From: Scandinavium hiltneri
Lineage (GTDB): Bacteria; Pseudomonadota; Gammaproteobacteria; Enterobacterales; Enterobacteriaceae
Reading direction: 5' to 3'
DNA length: 64,000 bases
Assembly (NCBI RefSeq): GCF_024764835.1
Contig: NZ_JALIGE010000064.1
Coordinates: 1-64,000, forward strand
The position numbers and the translations under genes were made by a program. Shown here in pieces: positions 29,620 to 38,930 of this stretch. Every line of letters starts with the position of its first letter. Within the stretch, counting starts at the first letter, position 1. The notes under the pieces are model-generated. The model made no database searches. It was not told the origin of the DNA and saw only the letters and a program-made list of their open reading frames with translations.

Positions 29620-29641
29620 ACGGGAGCCAGGCGGCTCCCGT
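29620..29641 (-). terminator. hairpin after rpiA
   Basis: ACGGGAGCC and GGCTCCCGT form a perfect 9-bp stem with a 4-nt loop, 5 bp after the rpiA stop. The sequence after it on the minus strand is AAAAAATTTT, so the U-run is delayed; it may act as an mRNA-end hairpin rather than a classical terminator. Confidence 0.5.
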
Positions 29642-29645
29642 CAGA

Positions 29646-30305
29646 TCATTTCACGATAGTTTTGACACCTTCGGCGGTACCAATCAACGCGACATCCGCG
29701 CCACGGTTGGCGAACAGGCCGACGGTCACCACGCCAGGGATCGCGTTAATCGCGTTTTCCAGCGCAATCGCATCGAGGATCTCCAGGCCGTGCACGTCAA
29801 GGATGACGTTGCCGTTATCAGTCACCACGTTTTGACGATATTCCGGGCGACCGCCCAGTTTCACCAGCTGACGTGCCACCGCGCTGCGCGCCATCGGGAT
29901 AACTTCCACCGGCAGCGGGAAATTGCCGAGGATAGCCACCTGCTTGGAGGCATCGGCAATGCAGATAAACTTGTCGGCAACGGAGGCGATGATTTTCTCG
30001 CGAGTCAGCGCCGCACCGCCGCCTTTGATCATCTGCATGTTTCCGTTAATCTCATCAGCACCATCAACGTAGACGCCCAGGCTGTCCACTTCGTTGAGAT
30101 CAAACACGTGAATACCTAAGCTTTTCAGCTTTTCGGTAGAAGCGTCCGAGCTGGAAACGGCACCTTCAATCTGGCCTTTCATGGTGCCCAGCGCGTCGAT
30201 AAAGTGCGCCGCGGTCGAGCCCGTGCCAACACCGACGATGGTTCCCGGTTGTACATAGTGAAGTGCTGCCCAGCCAACTGCTTTTTTCAGTTCATCCTGC
30301 GTCAT
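29646..30305 (-). CDS. rpiA: ribose-5-phosphate isomerase A
   Basis: Interconverts ribose 5-phosphate and ribulose 5-phosphate in the pentose phosphate pathway. The 219-residue protein has the phosphate loop GVGTGSTAAHF, catalytic Asp segment YVDGADEIN and KGGGAALTREKI. Divergent from argP, which in E. coli lies at the same place. The shared 160-bp region holds both promoters. Confidence 0.97.
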   Translation of the reverse strand: MTQDELKKAVGWAALHYVQPGTIVGVGTGSTAAHFIDALGTMKGQIEGAVSSSDASTEKLKSLGIHVFDLNEVDSLGVYVDGADEINGNMQMIKGGGAALTREKIIASVADKFICIADASKQVAILGNFPLPVEVIPMARSAVARQLVKLGGRPEYRQNVVTDNGNVILDVHGLEILDAIALENAINAIPGVVTVGLFANRGADVALIGTAEGVKTIVK

Positions 30306-30465
30306 GATTTTTGCCTGTGATGTGATGGGATGCCGCGCATTATAGACTATTCACCCCAGAAATGTCCTTGCAGACGCCAGGTGTTGCGGCCCCAATTTGG
30401 TCCTGTATCTAACGTAAATTTATGTCATAGTGCGGATAACACAAGATGAGGAGTCAGTCAGAGCA

Positions 30466-31359
30466 ATGAAACGTCCGGACTACAGAACACTACAGGCATT
30501 GGATGCGGTTATTCGGGAACGCGGGTTTGAACGCGCCGCACAAAAGCTGTGTATTACCCAGTCCGCCGTCTCTCAGCGAATCAAACAGCTGGAAAACATG
30601 TTCGGACAGCCTTTACTGGTGCGAACCGTGCCTCCTCGTCCGACCGAGCAAGGGCAGAAACTGCTGGCGCTGCTGCGTCAGGTTGAGCTGCTGGAGGAAG
30701 AGTGGCTGGGCGATGAACAAACTGGCTCCACGCCGCTGCTGCTGTCGCTGGCGGTCAACGCAGACAGTCTGGCAACCTGGCTGCTGCCCGCACTGTCTGC
30801 GGTACTGTCTGATTCGCCGATTCGTCTGAACCTTCAGGTTGAAGATGAAACGCGTACGCAGGAACGCCTGCGTCGTGGAGAAGTAGTGGGTGCGGTCAGT
30901 ATCCAGCCACAGGCGCTGCCAAGTTGTCTGGTCGATCAGCTCGGCGCGCTCGATTATCTTTTCGTCGCGTCAAAGTCATTTGCGCAACGCTACTTCCCCA
31001 ACGGCGTAACGCGCTCTGCCCTGCTGAAAGCACCGGTGGTGGCGTTTGACCATCTCGATGATATGCATCAGGCCTTTTTACAGCAGAACTTCGATCTGCC
31101 GCCGGGCAGCGTACCGTGCCATATCGTGAACTCGTCGGAAGCCTTCGTGCAGCTGGCGCGTCAGGGCACCACCTGCTGTATGATCCCGCATCTGCAAATC
31201 GAGCGTGAGCTGGACAGCGGTGAGCTTATCAACCTGACGCCGGGCCTGTTCCAGCGCCGGATGCTGTACTGGCACCGCTTTGCGCCGGAAAGCCGCATGA
31301 TGCGTCGGGTAACCGATGCCCTGCTGGAATACGGGCACAAAGTTCTGCGCCAGGACTGA
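30466..31359 (+). CDS. argP: LysR-type regulator ArgP (IciA)
   Basis: Senses arginine and lysine; activates argO with arginine and controls lysine-related genes. The 297-residue LysR protein has an N-terminal winged helix-turn-helix (AAQKLCITQSAVSQRIKQLE) and a periplasmic-binding-like effector domain. I chose ATG 30466, which gives the E. coli length; upstream in-frame codons precede the Shine-Dalgarno GATGAGGAG. Its classic target argO lies about 1 kb downstream, beyond yggE. Confidence 0.96.
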   Translation: MKRPDYRTLQALDAVIRERGFERAAQKLCITQSAVSQRIKQLENMFGQPLLVRTVPPRPTEQGQKLLALLRQVELLEEEWLGDEQTGSTPLLLSLAVNADSLATWLLPALSAVLSDSPIRLNLQVEDETRTQERLRRGEVVGAVSIQPQALPSCLVDQLGALDYLFVASKSFAQRYFPNGVTRSALLKAPVVAFDHLDDMHQAFLQQNFDLPPGSVPCHIVNSSEAFVQLARQGTTCCMIPHLQIERELDSGELINLTPGLFQRRMLYWHRFAPESRMMRRVTDALLEYGHKVLRQD

Positions 31360-31361
31360 TC

Positions 31362-31388
31362 AAAAACGCCGGGTTTCCCCGGCGTTTT
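31362..31388 (+). terminator. argP terminator
   Basis: AAAACGCCGGG-TTTC-CCCGGCGTTTT: an 11-bp stem with T-run directly after argP. The A-run on the other side makes it usable for the convergent yggE transcript too. Confidence 0.9.
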
Positions 31389-31409
31389 CATTTATAGCAC
31401 TACGGCTTT

Positions 31410-32147
31410 TTATTCCGCTTTTTTCTGCGGTTCAGCCTGCGTCGGTTCGAGCTGGAAGACAACGTCTACCTGGTCGTCGAACTGAATAGTTGGCTGTTCG
31501 TAGGTTTCCTGCGCGGAAGGTGCTGCTGCTGCATCGGCCTTCATCATGCGAACCATTGGGCTCGGCTGATAGTTAGACACGTGATAGCGCACGCTATAGA
31601 CCGGGCCGAGTTTGGCGTTAAAGCCGGAGGCCAGCTCTTTTGCCTGATGCACAGCATCGTCAATCGCCGCTTTACGGGCTTTGTCTTTGTACTCTTCCGG
31701 TTGCGCAACGCCAAGCGATACGGAACGGATTTCATTCAGACCCGCTTTCAGCGCGCCGTCCAGCAACGAATTGAGCTTATCCAGCTGACGCAGCGTGACT
31801 TCAACGGTACGCACCGCGCGGTATCCTTTCAGAATGCTTTTGCCGTTCTGATAGTCATAATCCGGCTGAGTGCGGAGATTGGCAGAACTGATGTCTTTTT
31901 TAGCGACATCGTTTTTCTCAAGGAAAGAGAGATACTGGGCTACGCGATCATCGGCCTGTTTCTTCGCCGTTGCAGCATCTTTTGCCGCCACGTTGACTTC
32001 AATCGCCAAGGTCGCGATATCAGGCGCTGCGTCTACGCTTGCCGTTCCGGAGGTCACAATGTGCGGTCCATCTGGCAACTCATTTGCCTGTACCGACATC
32101 GCACCGAATCCCACTAATGCCGCCAGGGCCATCACTTTAAACTTCAC
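31410..32147 (-). CDS. yggE: SIMPL-domain periplasmic protein YggE
   Basis: A 245-residue exported protein with a 21-residue signal peptide ending in SVQA. The DUF541/SIMPL domain contains the typical VTSGTASVDAAPDIATL opening and LDGALKAGLNEI. E. coli YggE lowers oxidative stress. The start is a GTG at 32147 preceded by AGGAGG. It lies between argP and argO and is on the argO strand, 90 bp downstream of it. Confidence 0.93.
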   Translation of the reverse strand: MKFKVMALAALVGFGAMSVQANELPDGPHIVTSGTASVDAAPDIATLAIEVNVAAKDAATAKKQADDRVAQYLSFLEKNDVAKKDISSANLRTQPDYDYQNGKSILKGYRAVRTVEVTLRQLDKLNSLLDGALKAGLNEIRSVSLGVAQPEEYKDKARKAAIDDAVHQAKELASGFNAKLGPVYSVRYHVSNYQPSPMVRMMKADAAAAPSAQETYEQPTIQFDDQVDVVFQLEPTQAEPQKKAE

Positions 32148-32237
32148 CGTCGTTCCTCCTTGTTACGTCTTGACCCCAAAACAGGGCGCATGCCTGCAAG
32201 CTTAGCTTCTGAGGCCTAAATGTCCATAAGACAAGGC

Positions 32238-32873
32238 TTAGTTGAACAAGGCGTGAACATGTGAGATGCCCTCTTTCGCCAGCTGGAAAGCGATAAACCA
32301 CATCACCAGGCCGACCAGGATATTAATGGTACGCTGCGCTTTGGCAGTACGTAAACGCGGAGCCAGCCAGGCGGCGAGCAGCGCCAGACCAAAGAACCAC
32401 AGGAAAGATGCACTCACGGTACCAAGCGCGAACCAGCGTTTTGGCTCTGCGCCCAACTGCCCGCCGAGGCTACCGAGCACGACGAAGGTGTCCAGATAAA
32501 CATGCGGATTAAGCCAGGTCACCGCCAGCATGGTGGCAATAATCTTCCAGCGGCCCTGCTTCATCACTTCTGCGGTCGCCAGTTCCAGATTGCTGCCCAT
32601 CGCCGTTTTCTGCGCGCCAAATCCGTACCATAACAGGAACGCAACGCCGCCCCAGGTGACGAACGCCAGCAACCACGGCGACTGCATCAGTAACGCGCTG
32701 CCGCCAAACACGCCGGCGCATATCAACACCAAATCACTGACCGCACAAAGGAAGGCAATCATGATGTGATACTGACGGCGAATACCCTGGTTCATGACAA
32801 ACGCATTCTGCGGGCCAAGAGGAAGGATCATAGCCGCGCCGAGGACAAGCCCCTGAATATAATAAGATAACAC
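32238..32873 (-). CDS. argO: arginine exporter ArgO
   Basis: LysE-family inner-membrane exporter for arginine (and canavanine). The 211-residue protein has the family opening GLVLGAAMILPLGPQNAFVMNQG and NPHVYLDTFVVLG, with about five to six hydrophobic helices. GTG 32873 gives the E. coli length; an ATG at 32894 would add seven residues and cannot be excluded. In E. coli it is activated by ArgP with arginine and by Lrp; ArgP is encoded nearby. Confidence 0.93.
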   Translation of the reverse strand: MLSYYIQGLVLGAAMILPLGPQNAFVMNQGIRRQYHIMIAFLCAVSDLVLICAGVFGGSALLMQSPWLLAFVTWGGVAFLLWYGFGAQKTAMGSNLELATAEVMKQGRWKIIATMLAVTWLNPHVYLDTFVVLGSLGGQLGAEPKRWFALGTVSASFLWFFGLALLAAWLAPRLRTAKAQRTINILVGLVMWFIAFQLAKEGISHVHALFN

Positions 32874-32992
32874 GATAGTTTTACTCACGAACATTCGTTA
32901 ATGACGAGACTATAACGCGCGATCTCCATTAGCGGAAATGGATAATACTAATCCCTTATTAACCTAACTAATAATGTACATTCCTTGCGCGA

Positions 32993-33030
32993 ATGCATAT
33001 TCATGCATAAGGTGTGCGTTATACTGCACA
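32993..33030. promoter_or_regulatory. two palindromes upstream of the TRAP binding protein
   Basis: ATGCAT-ATTC-ATGCAT (32993-33008) and TGTGC-N8-GCACA (33013-33030) lie 50-85 bp before the orphan binding-protein gene, in the region shared with divergent argO. They are candidate operators. The 8-bp spacing of the second does not fit CRP. The regulator is unknown. Confidence 0.4.
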
Positions 33031-33077
33031 TTGTACTTTCCTGGTGACCTTCCCTTTCACTTGCTCAAGGACAGATC

Positions 33078-34124
33078 ATGAAATTAAAGACATTTTTAGT
33101 GCAGAGCGCTGCCCTCGCCCTGCTCATTTCGATATCGCCGGTTCAAGCGGAAACCGTATTGCGCTACACCGATCACGAACCGCTCAGCAACATGCGCACC
33201 AAAGTGATTAAAGACGTTTTCTTTGCGGCCATCGCCGAGGAGTCACACGGACGCCTGCGCGTGGAAGATCACTGGAACGGCGAGCTGTCGGTCAGCTATG
33301 ACGCGCTGAAAACGGTCAGCGAAGGGAAAATCGCGGATATGGGCATCGTGGTGCCGGAATACACCGCAGAACAATTACCGCTCCATCAGATCTTCAAAAG
33401 CTTCCCGCTGGGACCTGATAACGGCGACGCGCAGGTGGAATTCTTCCATAACGTGTTCCGTGATTTACCGCAGTTTTCCGCTGAGCTTGCCGCCAACAAC
33501 CTGGTGAATCTGCAATTTTTCCTCGGCTATCCTGCGGCGTTTTTCTCCACCAGCCCTTCGCTGAAATACGACAATCTCAAAAATACCACCTGGCGCACCG
33601 CAAGCTTCTGGCATCAGGCGTATCTGGAAAATGCGGGGGCTAAGGTCGTCAAGATGCCATGGGATACGCAAATCACCGATGCATTGCGTAACGGAACGCT
33701 GAGCGGTCTGCTGGTTAATCTGGACAGTGGCGATGACATTCACGCCTGGCAGGCGGCGAAGGAGGTTCGCGTTTCTCCGCGTTTATGGATGGGGCATGTT
33801 TATTTGCTGGTGATGAACAAAACGCGCTGGGAAAACCTGCCCGAGGAAGATAAAGCCGCCATCCGCCGGGCTGCCGCGCGCACGGAGAAAACGCTGGGTG
33901 TCACGCTTGACGCCAGCCTGAAACAGATGACTCAGAATATGAGCCAGCAAGGCGCGCATGTCCGCACTCTGACGCCAGAGGAGCTGAACACCTGGCAGCG
34001 CACCAGTCGTTATCAGGCCGTTCAGGCCGATTGGGTGAAGAAACAGGAAGCCAACGGTGTCGCCAACGCGGGCGAAACGCTGAACGCGGTGGCAAAGCAG
34101 CTTCATACGATAACCAAAGAATGA
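33078..34124 (+). CDS. TRAP-type (DctP-family) periplasmic substrate-binding protein, orphan
   Basis: A 348-residue exported protein with a 24-residue signal peptide (cleavage after PVQA). The mature part follows the DctP pattern: HEPLSNMRTKVIKDVFF, HWNGELSVSYDALKTVSEGKIADMG, the conserved Arg region NTTWRTASF that in this family contacts a substrate carboxylate, and MPWDTQITDALRNGTLSGL. No DctQ or DctM membrane subunit is in the window, so it is an orphan. E. coli has argO and mscS adjacent with no such gene. The substrate is probably an organic acid; this is inferred only from the family. Confidence 0.8.
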   Translation: MKLKTFLVQSAALALLISISPVQAETVLRYTDHEPLSNMRTKVIKDVFFAAIAEESHGRLRVEDHWNGELSVSYDALKTVSEGKIADMGIVVPEYTAEQLPLHQIFKSFPLGPDNGDAQVEFFHNVFRDLPQFSAELAANNLVNLQFFLGYPAAFFSTSPSLKYDNLKNTTWRTASFWHQAYLENAGAKVVKMPWDTQITDALRNGTLSGLLVNLDSGDDIHAWQAAKEVRVSPRLWMGHVYLLVMNKTRWENLPEEDKAAIRRAAARTEKTLGVTLDASLKQMTQNMSQQGAHVRTLTPEELNTWQRTSRYQAVQADWVKKQEANGVANAGETLNAVAKQLHTITKE

Positions 34125-34127
34125 TGT

Positions 34128-34152
34128 AAAAAAGCCCGCTCGCGGCGGGCTT
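34128..34152 (-). terminator. mscS terminator
   Basis: On the minus strand AAGCCCGC-CGCGA-GCGGGCTT runs into a TTTTTT tail, 21 bp after the mscS stop. It also lies 4 bp after the convergent TRAP binding-protein gene. Confidence 0.85.
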
Positions 34153-34173
34153 GCGTTCAGTAATGAGCCGAAA

Positions 34174-35037
34174 TTACGCGGCTTCTGACTGTTCTTTCAC
34201 GTGTTTGAAATTCACATCCATCCGCGGATGCGCGAAGTTGATGCCATGGGCATCGAAGTCACGCTTCGTACGCTCAAGCACATCCCAGTATACGTTTTGC
34301 AGGTCGCCACTTTTACTCCAGGCGCGAACGACAAAGTTCATGGAAGATGGCCCTAACTCGTTCAGACGCACGGTGATGTCACGATCTTTCAGAATGCGCT
34401 CATCAGACTCGACGATATGGGTCAGCAGCTGCTTCACCTTATCGATATCGGAATCATACGCCACGCCAATAATGAATTCGTTACGGCGTACCGGCTCGCG
34501 GGAGAAGTTGATGATGTTCCCGGCGATGATTTTCCCGTTCGGGATAACCACGATTTTTCCGTCGATGGTGCGCATGGTGGTGGAGAAAATCTGTACATTG
34601 AGCACGGTACCGGCCACGCCGCCGAGATCAACATATTCACCCGCACGGAACGGACGGAACATCACCAGCAGCACGCCGGCCGCCAGATTGGAGAGCGAGC
34701 CTTGCAGTGCCAGGCCAACGGCCAAACCTGCGGCACCGAGAACGGCAATAACCGATGCGGTCTGCACGCCGACGCGACCGAGCGCGGCAATCAGGGTGAA
34801 GGCAATAATTGCATAGCGCAGCATTGCTGACAGGAAGTCAGCCACAGTGGCATCAATCTGACGCGCGCGCATCACACGGTTAACGGCATTCGAAACCAGT
34901 CGGGCGATAATCATCCCGATGACGATAATGGCGATAGCCGCGACGATATTCACCGCATAGCTCAGCAGCAGCGCCTGGTTGCGCACCAGCCATGAGCCTG
35001 CGTGGTTTATACTGTCGACAACGTTCAAATCTTCCAT
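34174..35037 (-). CDS. mscS: small-conductance mechanosensitive channel MscS
   Basis: Releases solutes during hypo-osmotic shock. The 287-residue protein has three N-terminal membrane helices, with the glycine/alanine-rich pore helix GAAGLAVGLALQGSLSNLAAG, then a beta domain (FRAGEYVDLGGVAGTV) and an alpha/beta cytoplasmic cage. One residue longer than the E. coli protein. Single-gene transcript between two terminators. Confidence 0.96.
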   Translation of the reverse strand: MEDLNVVDSINHAGSWLVRNQALLLSYAVNIVAAIAIIVIGMIIARLVSNAVNRVMRARQIDATVADFLSAMLRYAIIAFTLIAALGRVGVQTASVIAVLGAAGLAVGLALQGSLSNLAAGVLLVMFRPFRAGEYVDLGGVAGTVLNVQIFSTTMRTIDGKIVVIPNGKIIAGNIINFSREPVRRNEFIIGVAYDSDIDKVKQLLTHIVESDERILKDRDITVRLNELGPSSMNFVVRAWSKSGDLQNVYWDVLERTKRDFDAHGINFAHPRMDVNFKHVKEQSEAA

Positions 35038-35180
35038 CTGATAATCCTTATAGCTACCCTAACGGGGAATAAAACTCGACGAACCTGCAAACAGGCAGTC
35101 CGTTAAGGGTAAACAAGAATTGTCCGCTTTGCCAAGTAGTTCACAGAATTAAGCAAAATTATCCTGTTGAAAAGCCAATA

Positions 35181-35205
35181 AAAAAGCCCGCTAAATAGCG
35201 GGCTT
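35181..35205 (-). terminator. fbaA (epd-pgk-fbaA) terminator
   Basis: On the minus strand AAGCCCGCTA-TTT-AGCGGGCTT is followed by TTTTATTGG. It is 25 bp after the fbaA stop. Confidence 0.9.
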
Positions 35206-35229
35206 AGGGCAGAAATCAGCGTTCAAAAA

Positions 35230-36309
35230 TTACAGAACGTCAACCGCGTTCAGTTCTTTGAATGCCTGCTCAAGACGAGTAATCATAGAGGTCTGAGCAG
35301 CACGCAGCCATACGCGTGGATCGTAGTATTTCTTGTTCGGCTGGTCGTCGCCTTTCGGGTTGCCCAGCTGGCCCTGCAGGTAAGCTTCGTTTTCTTTGTA
35401 ATAGTTCAGGATACCTTCCCAGGTTGCCCACTGGGTATCGGTATCGATGTTCATTTTGATTACGCCGTAGCTTACGGAGTCTTTAATTTCCTGAGCAGAA
35501 GAACCGGAACCGCCGTGGAAGACGAAGTTCAGGCTGTTGTGCGGCAGGTTGTGTTTCTTGGACACGAATTCCTGAGAATCACGCAGGATAGTCGGGGTCA
35601 GAACCACGTTGCCTGGCTTGTACACACCGTGCACGTTACCGAAGGAAGCAGCGATGGTGAAACGTGGGCTGATCGCATTCAGTTTGGTGTACGCGTAGTC
35701 AACGTCTTCTGGCTGAGTGTACAGAGCGGACGCGTCCATATGGCTGTTATCAACGCCATCTTCTTCACCGCCGGTGCAACCCAGTTCGATTTCCAGAGTC
35801 ATGTCCATTTTGGCCATGCGCGCCAGGTATTTGGAGCAGATCTCGATGTTCTCTTCCAGAGACTCTTCGGACAGGTCAATCATGTGAGAAGAGAACAGGG
35901 GTTTACCGGTAGCAGCGAAGTGTTTTTCGCCCGCGTCCAGCAGACCGTCGATCCATGGCAGCAGTTTCTTCGCGCAGTGGTCAGTGTGCAGGATAACTGG
36001 AACACCGTAGTGCTCAGCCATCTGATGAACATGGTGTGCACCAGAGATAGCACCCAGGATAGCAGCGCCCTGAGGAACGTCAGTTTTCACGCCTTTACCT
36101 GCGATGAACGCAGCGCCGCCGTTGGAGAACTGAACGATAACAGGTGCTTTAGCTTTTGCAGCAGTTTCCAGTACGGCGTTGATGGAGTCGGTACCCACAC
36201 AGTTGACCGCTGGCAGTGCAAAGTTGTTCTCTTTTGCTACCTGAAAAACTTTCTGTACGTCATCACCGGTGATTACACCTGGTTTTACGAAATCAAAAAT
36301 CTTAGACAT
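35230..36309 (-). CDS. fbaA: fructose-bisphosphate aldolase class II
   Basis: Zinc-dependent glycolytic aldolase splitting fructose 1,6-bisphosphate. The 359 residues equal the E. coli enzyme. The first zinc ligands and catalytic Asp lie in VILHTDHCAKKLLPW; a Glu in EIELGCTGGEEDGVDN and a His in FVFHGGSGSS complete the site. ATG 36309 (MSKIFDFVKPG) is standard. Third gene of epd-pgk-fbaA, 103 bp after pgk. Confidence 0.97.
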   Translation of the reverse strand: MSKIFDFVKPGVITGDDVQKVFQVAKENNFALPAVNCVGTDSINAVLETAAKAKAPVIVQFSNGGAAFIAGKGVKTDVPQGAAILGAISGAHHVHQMAEHYGVPVILHTDHCAKKLLPWIDGLLDAGEKHFAATGKPLFSSHMIDLSEESLEENIEICSKYLARMAKMDMTLEIELGCTGGEEDGVDNSHMDASALYTQPEDVDYAYTKLNAISPRFTIAASFGNVHGVYKPGNVVLTPTILRDSQEFVSKKHNLPHNSLNFVFHGGSGSSAQEIKDSVSYGVIKMNIDTDTQWATWEGILNYYKENEAYLQGQLGNPKGDDQPNKKYYDPRVWLRAAQTSMITRLEQAFKELNAVDVL

Positions 36310-36412
36310 GATTGTTTGTCCTGTATCGTCGGCATTTAGAAAAAACGTTTGTGCCACCGAAGGCGTTACGGCGGCAAAAAATCAACGGGCAGGTTAACCC
36401 TGCCCGGAATCA

Positions 36413-37576
36413 TTACTTCTTAGCGCGCTCTTCGAGCATCGCTACTGCTGGCAGAACTTTGCCTTCCACGAATTCGAGGAATGCGCCACCGCCAGTGGAG
36501 ATGTAGGAGATCTTGTCGGAGATACCGAACAGGTCTATCGCAGCCAGAGTATCGCCGCCGCCTGCGATGGAGAACGCTTCGCTATCAGCGATGGCATTAG
36601 CCACGATTTCAGTACCTTTACGGAAGTTCGGGAATTCGAACACGCCAACCGGACCGTTCCACAGAATAGTTTTGGCGTTTTTCAGGATATCAGCCAGTTT
36701 CTGTGCAGAAACGTCGCCCAGGTCCAGAATCTGCTCTTCATCTTTAATGTCGTTAACAGATTTCAGGGTTGCTGGTGCAGTTTCGGAGAACTCAGTCGCC
36801 ACGCGAACGTCAGTCGGAACTGGGATATCGCAGGTGGTCAGCAGACGTTTTGCTTCGTCAACCAGGTCAGCTTCGTACAGGGATTTGCCCACGTTGTGGC
36901 CCTGAGCGGCAACAAAGGTGTTGGCGATGCCACCACCAACGATCAGCTGGTCAGCAATTTTGGACAGAGAATCTAGGACGGTCAGTTTGGTAGAAACTTT
37001 AGAACCACCAACGATAGCAACCATTGGGCGAGCCGGGTTACCCAGCGCTTTGCCCAGTGCATCCAGTTCTGCTGCCAGCAGCGGGCCTGCACACGCAACA
37101 TCAGCAAATTTGCCGATACCGTGGGTGGAAGCCTGTGCACGGTGTGCAGTACCGAATGCGTCCATTACGAATACGTCACACAGAGCAGCGTATTTTTTGG
37201 AGAGCGCTTCGTCGTCTTTCTTCTCGCCTTTGTTAAAGCGAACGTTTTCCAGAACCACCAGTTCACCGGCAGCAACTTCAACGCCGTCCAGGTAATCTTT
37301 TACCAGGCGAACTGGGTTAGACAGTTTGTCTTTCAGGTAGTTAACTACCGGGAGCAGAGAGAATTCTTCGTTGTACTCACCTTCGGTCGGACGACCCAGG
37401 TGAGACGTCACCATCACTTTAGCGCCCTGTTTCAGAGCCATTTCGATGGTTGGCAGGGACGCACGAATACGCGCATCGCTGGTCACTTTTCCGTCTTTAA
37501 CCGGAACGTTCAGATCGGCACGGATGAAAACGCGTTTACCAGCCAGACTCAGATCGGTCATCTTAATTACAGACAT
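36413..37576 (-). CDS. pgk: phosphoglycerate kinase
   Basis: Makes ATP from 1,3-bisphosphoglycerate. The 387-residue two-domain protein has the N-terminal RVFIRADLNVPVKDGKV substrate loop, VMVTSHLGRPTEGEY, and the C-terminal nucleotide loop GGGDTLAAIDLFG. It lies 47 bp after epd in the same operon. Codon use is strongly biased, as in highly expressed genes. Confidence 0.97.
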   Translation of the reverse strand: MSVIKMTDLSLAGKRVFIRADLNVPVKDGKVTSDARIRASLPTIEMALKQGAKVMVTSHLGRPTEGEYNEEFSLLPVVNYLKDKLSNPVRLVKDYLDGVEVAAGELVVLENVRFNKGEKKDDEALSKKYAALCDVFVMDAFGTAHRAQASTHGIGKFADVACAGPLLAAELDALGKALGNPARPMVAIVGGSKVSTKLTVLDSLSKIADQLIVGGGIANTFVAAQGHNVGKSLYEADLVDEAKRLLTTCDIPVPTDVRVATEFSETAPATLKSVNDIKDEEQILDLGDVSAQKLADILKNAKTILWNGPVGVFEFPNFRKGTEIVANAIADSEAFSIAGGGDTLAAIDLFGISDKISYISTGGGAFLEFVEGKVLPAVAMLEERAKK

Positions 37577-37623
37577 GGTGAATCCTCTCGTTGATTCTAA
37601 AGTTTTGCAGACGCGACAGCGCC

Positions 37624-38643
37624 TTACCTGAAACCTGTATTGGCCATCGCTAACGTGGTGTCGAGCATTCGGTTAGCGAAACCCCATTCATTATCGCACC
37701 AGACCAGCGTTTTGATCAGATGCGCACCGCTGACCCGCGTCTGCGTGCCATCGACAATGGCACTGTGCGGATCGTGGTTAAAATCTATTGAGACCAACGG
37801 TAATTCCGTATAGTCAACTATACCATGAAATGCCCCCAGCGCCGCTTTTTGCAGCAACTGGTTGACTTCACACGCTTTTACCGGATGCTTCACGGTTACG
37901 CTGAGGTCGATTGCGGTGACGTTAATCGTCGGCACGCGCACGGCAATGGCTTCAAATCGGTCATTAAACTGTGGGAAAATTCTAGCGATGCCAGCAGCAA
38001 GTTTAGTATCAACTGGAATAATCGACTGACTGGCCGCACGGGTACGACGCAGGTCCGGATGATACGCATCAATAACTTGCTGATCGTGCATCGCCGAATG
38101 GATAGTCGTGACCGTTCCCGATTCAATACCCCAGGCATCGTCGAGCAATTTGATGACAGGAATAATGCAGTTGGTGGTGCAGGATGCGTTGGAGACAAGA
38201 CGGTGTTCGCGTTGCAATTCGTGGTGATTGACACCGTAAACGACCGTTGCGTCGAGATCGTTGCTGCCAGGATGTGAAAAGAGCACTTTCTTAGCGCCCG
38301 CCGCCAGATGCATTTCGCCATCGGCCCGGGTGCCATACACGCCGGTGCAATCGAGCACGACATCAACACCCAGTTCCCGCCACGGCAGCGCTTCCAGCGA
38401 AGGCTCGTGTAACAGGCGAATGACGTCATCACCGACGTAAAGCTGCTCTCGTTCCTGGCGAACATCCCAGGCAAAGCGGCCATGGCTGGTGTCATATTTC
38501 AACAAATGCGCGATGCCCGCAGCATCAGCCAGTTCGTTGATTGCCACCACGGTAATTTCCGCACGACGCCCGGATTCATATAAAGCACGAACCACGTTAC
38601 GTCCAATGCGACCGAAGCCATTAATCGCTACGCGTACGGTCAT
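37624..38643 (-). CDS. epd: D-erythrose-4-phosphate dehydrogenase
   Basis: GAPDH-like enzyme oxidising erythrose 4-phosphate to 4-phosphoerythronate for pyridoxal phosphate synthesis. The 339-residue protein has the NAD motif VAINGFGRIGRNVVRALYES and the catalytic cysteine in SNASCTTNCIIPVI. ATG 38643 follows a GCAGGAG ribosome site and gives the E. coli length. First gene of epd-pgk-fbaA; its upstream region has Cra- and CRP-like sites. Confidence 0.96.
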   Translation of the reverse strand: MTVRVAINGFGRIGRNVVRALYESGRRAEITVVAINELADAAGIAHLLKYDTSHGRFAWDVRQEREQLYVGDDVIRLLHEPSLEALPWRELGVDVVLDCTGVYGTRADGEMHLAAGAKKVLFSHPGSNDLDATVVYGVNHHELQREHRLVSNASCTTNCIIPVIKLLDDAWGIESGTVTTIHSAMHDQQVIDAYHPDLRRTRAASQSIIPVDTKLAAGIARIFPQFNDRFEAIAVRVPTINVTAIDLSVTVKHPVKACEVNQLLQKAALGAFHGIVDYTELPLVSIDFNHDPHSAIVDGTQTRVSGAHLIKTLVWCDNEWGFANRMLDTTLAMANTGFR

Positions 38644-38765
38644 AGGTCTCCTGCAAGACTTTCCCTGAAGTGTGTGGCTGAGAGCGTAATCCAGCCTCAC
38701 CAGGAAAGGAATCCTTGCTGTCGCAAACCGCGACTGATTGATTATTTGTCGAACATTTAATCGAC

Positions 38766-38777
38766 TGAAACGCTTCA
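38766..38777. promoter_or_regulatory. Cra (FruR) site upstream of epd
   Basis: TGAAACGCTTCA matches the Cra consensus TGAAACGTTTCA at 11 of 12 positions and is palindromic around its centre. The E. coli epd-pgk promoter region is Cra-controlled. Confidence 0.75.
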
Positions 38778-38833
38778 GCTAGAGTAAGCGAAACCTGGAA
38801 TAAAGGGAATCCGTGACCCGTGACAGAAAACAG

Positions 38834-38855
38834 TTATCTGATCTACGTCACATTT
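38834..38855. promoter_or_regulatory. CRP site upstream of epd
   Basis: TCTGA-TCTACG-TCACA differs from TGTGA-N6-TCACA at one position. E. coli epd has a CRP-dependent upstream promoter, so the placement fits. It is also close to the end of yggC. Confidence 0.6.
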
Positions 38856-38930
38856 TCCCATGCCCTTTTGCAGCGATTAAGAATAATTTACCCCTGCATT
38901 TCGCTGAGCGCTATTCACTCACGCCCATAA

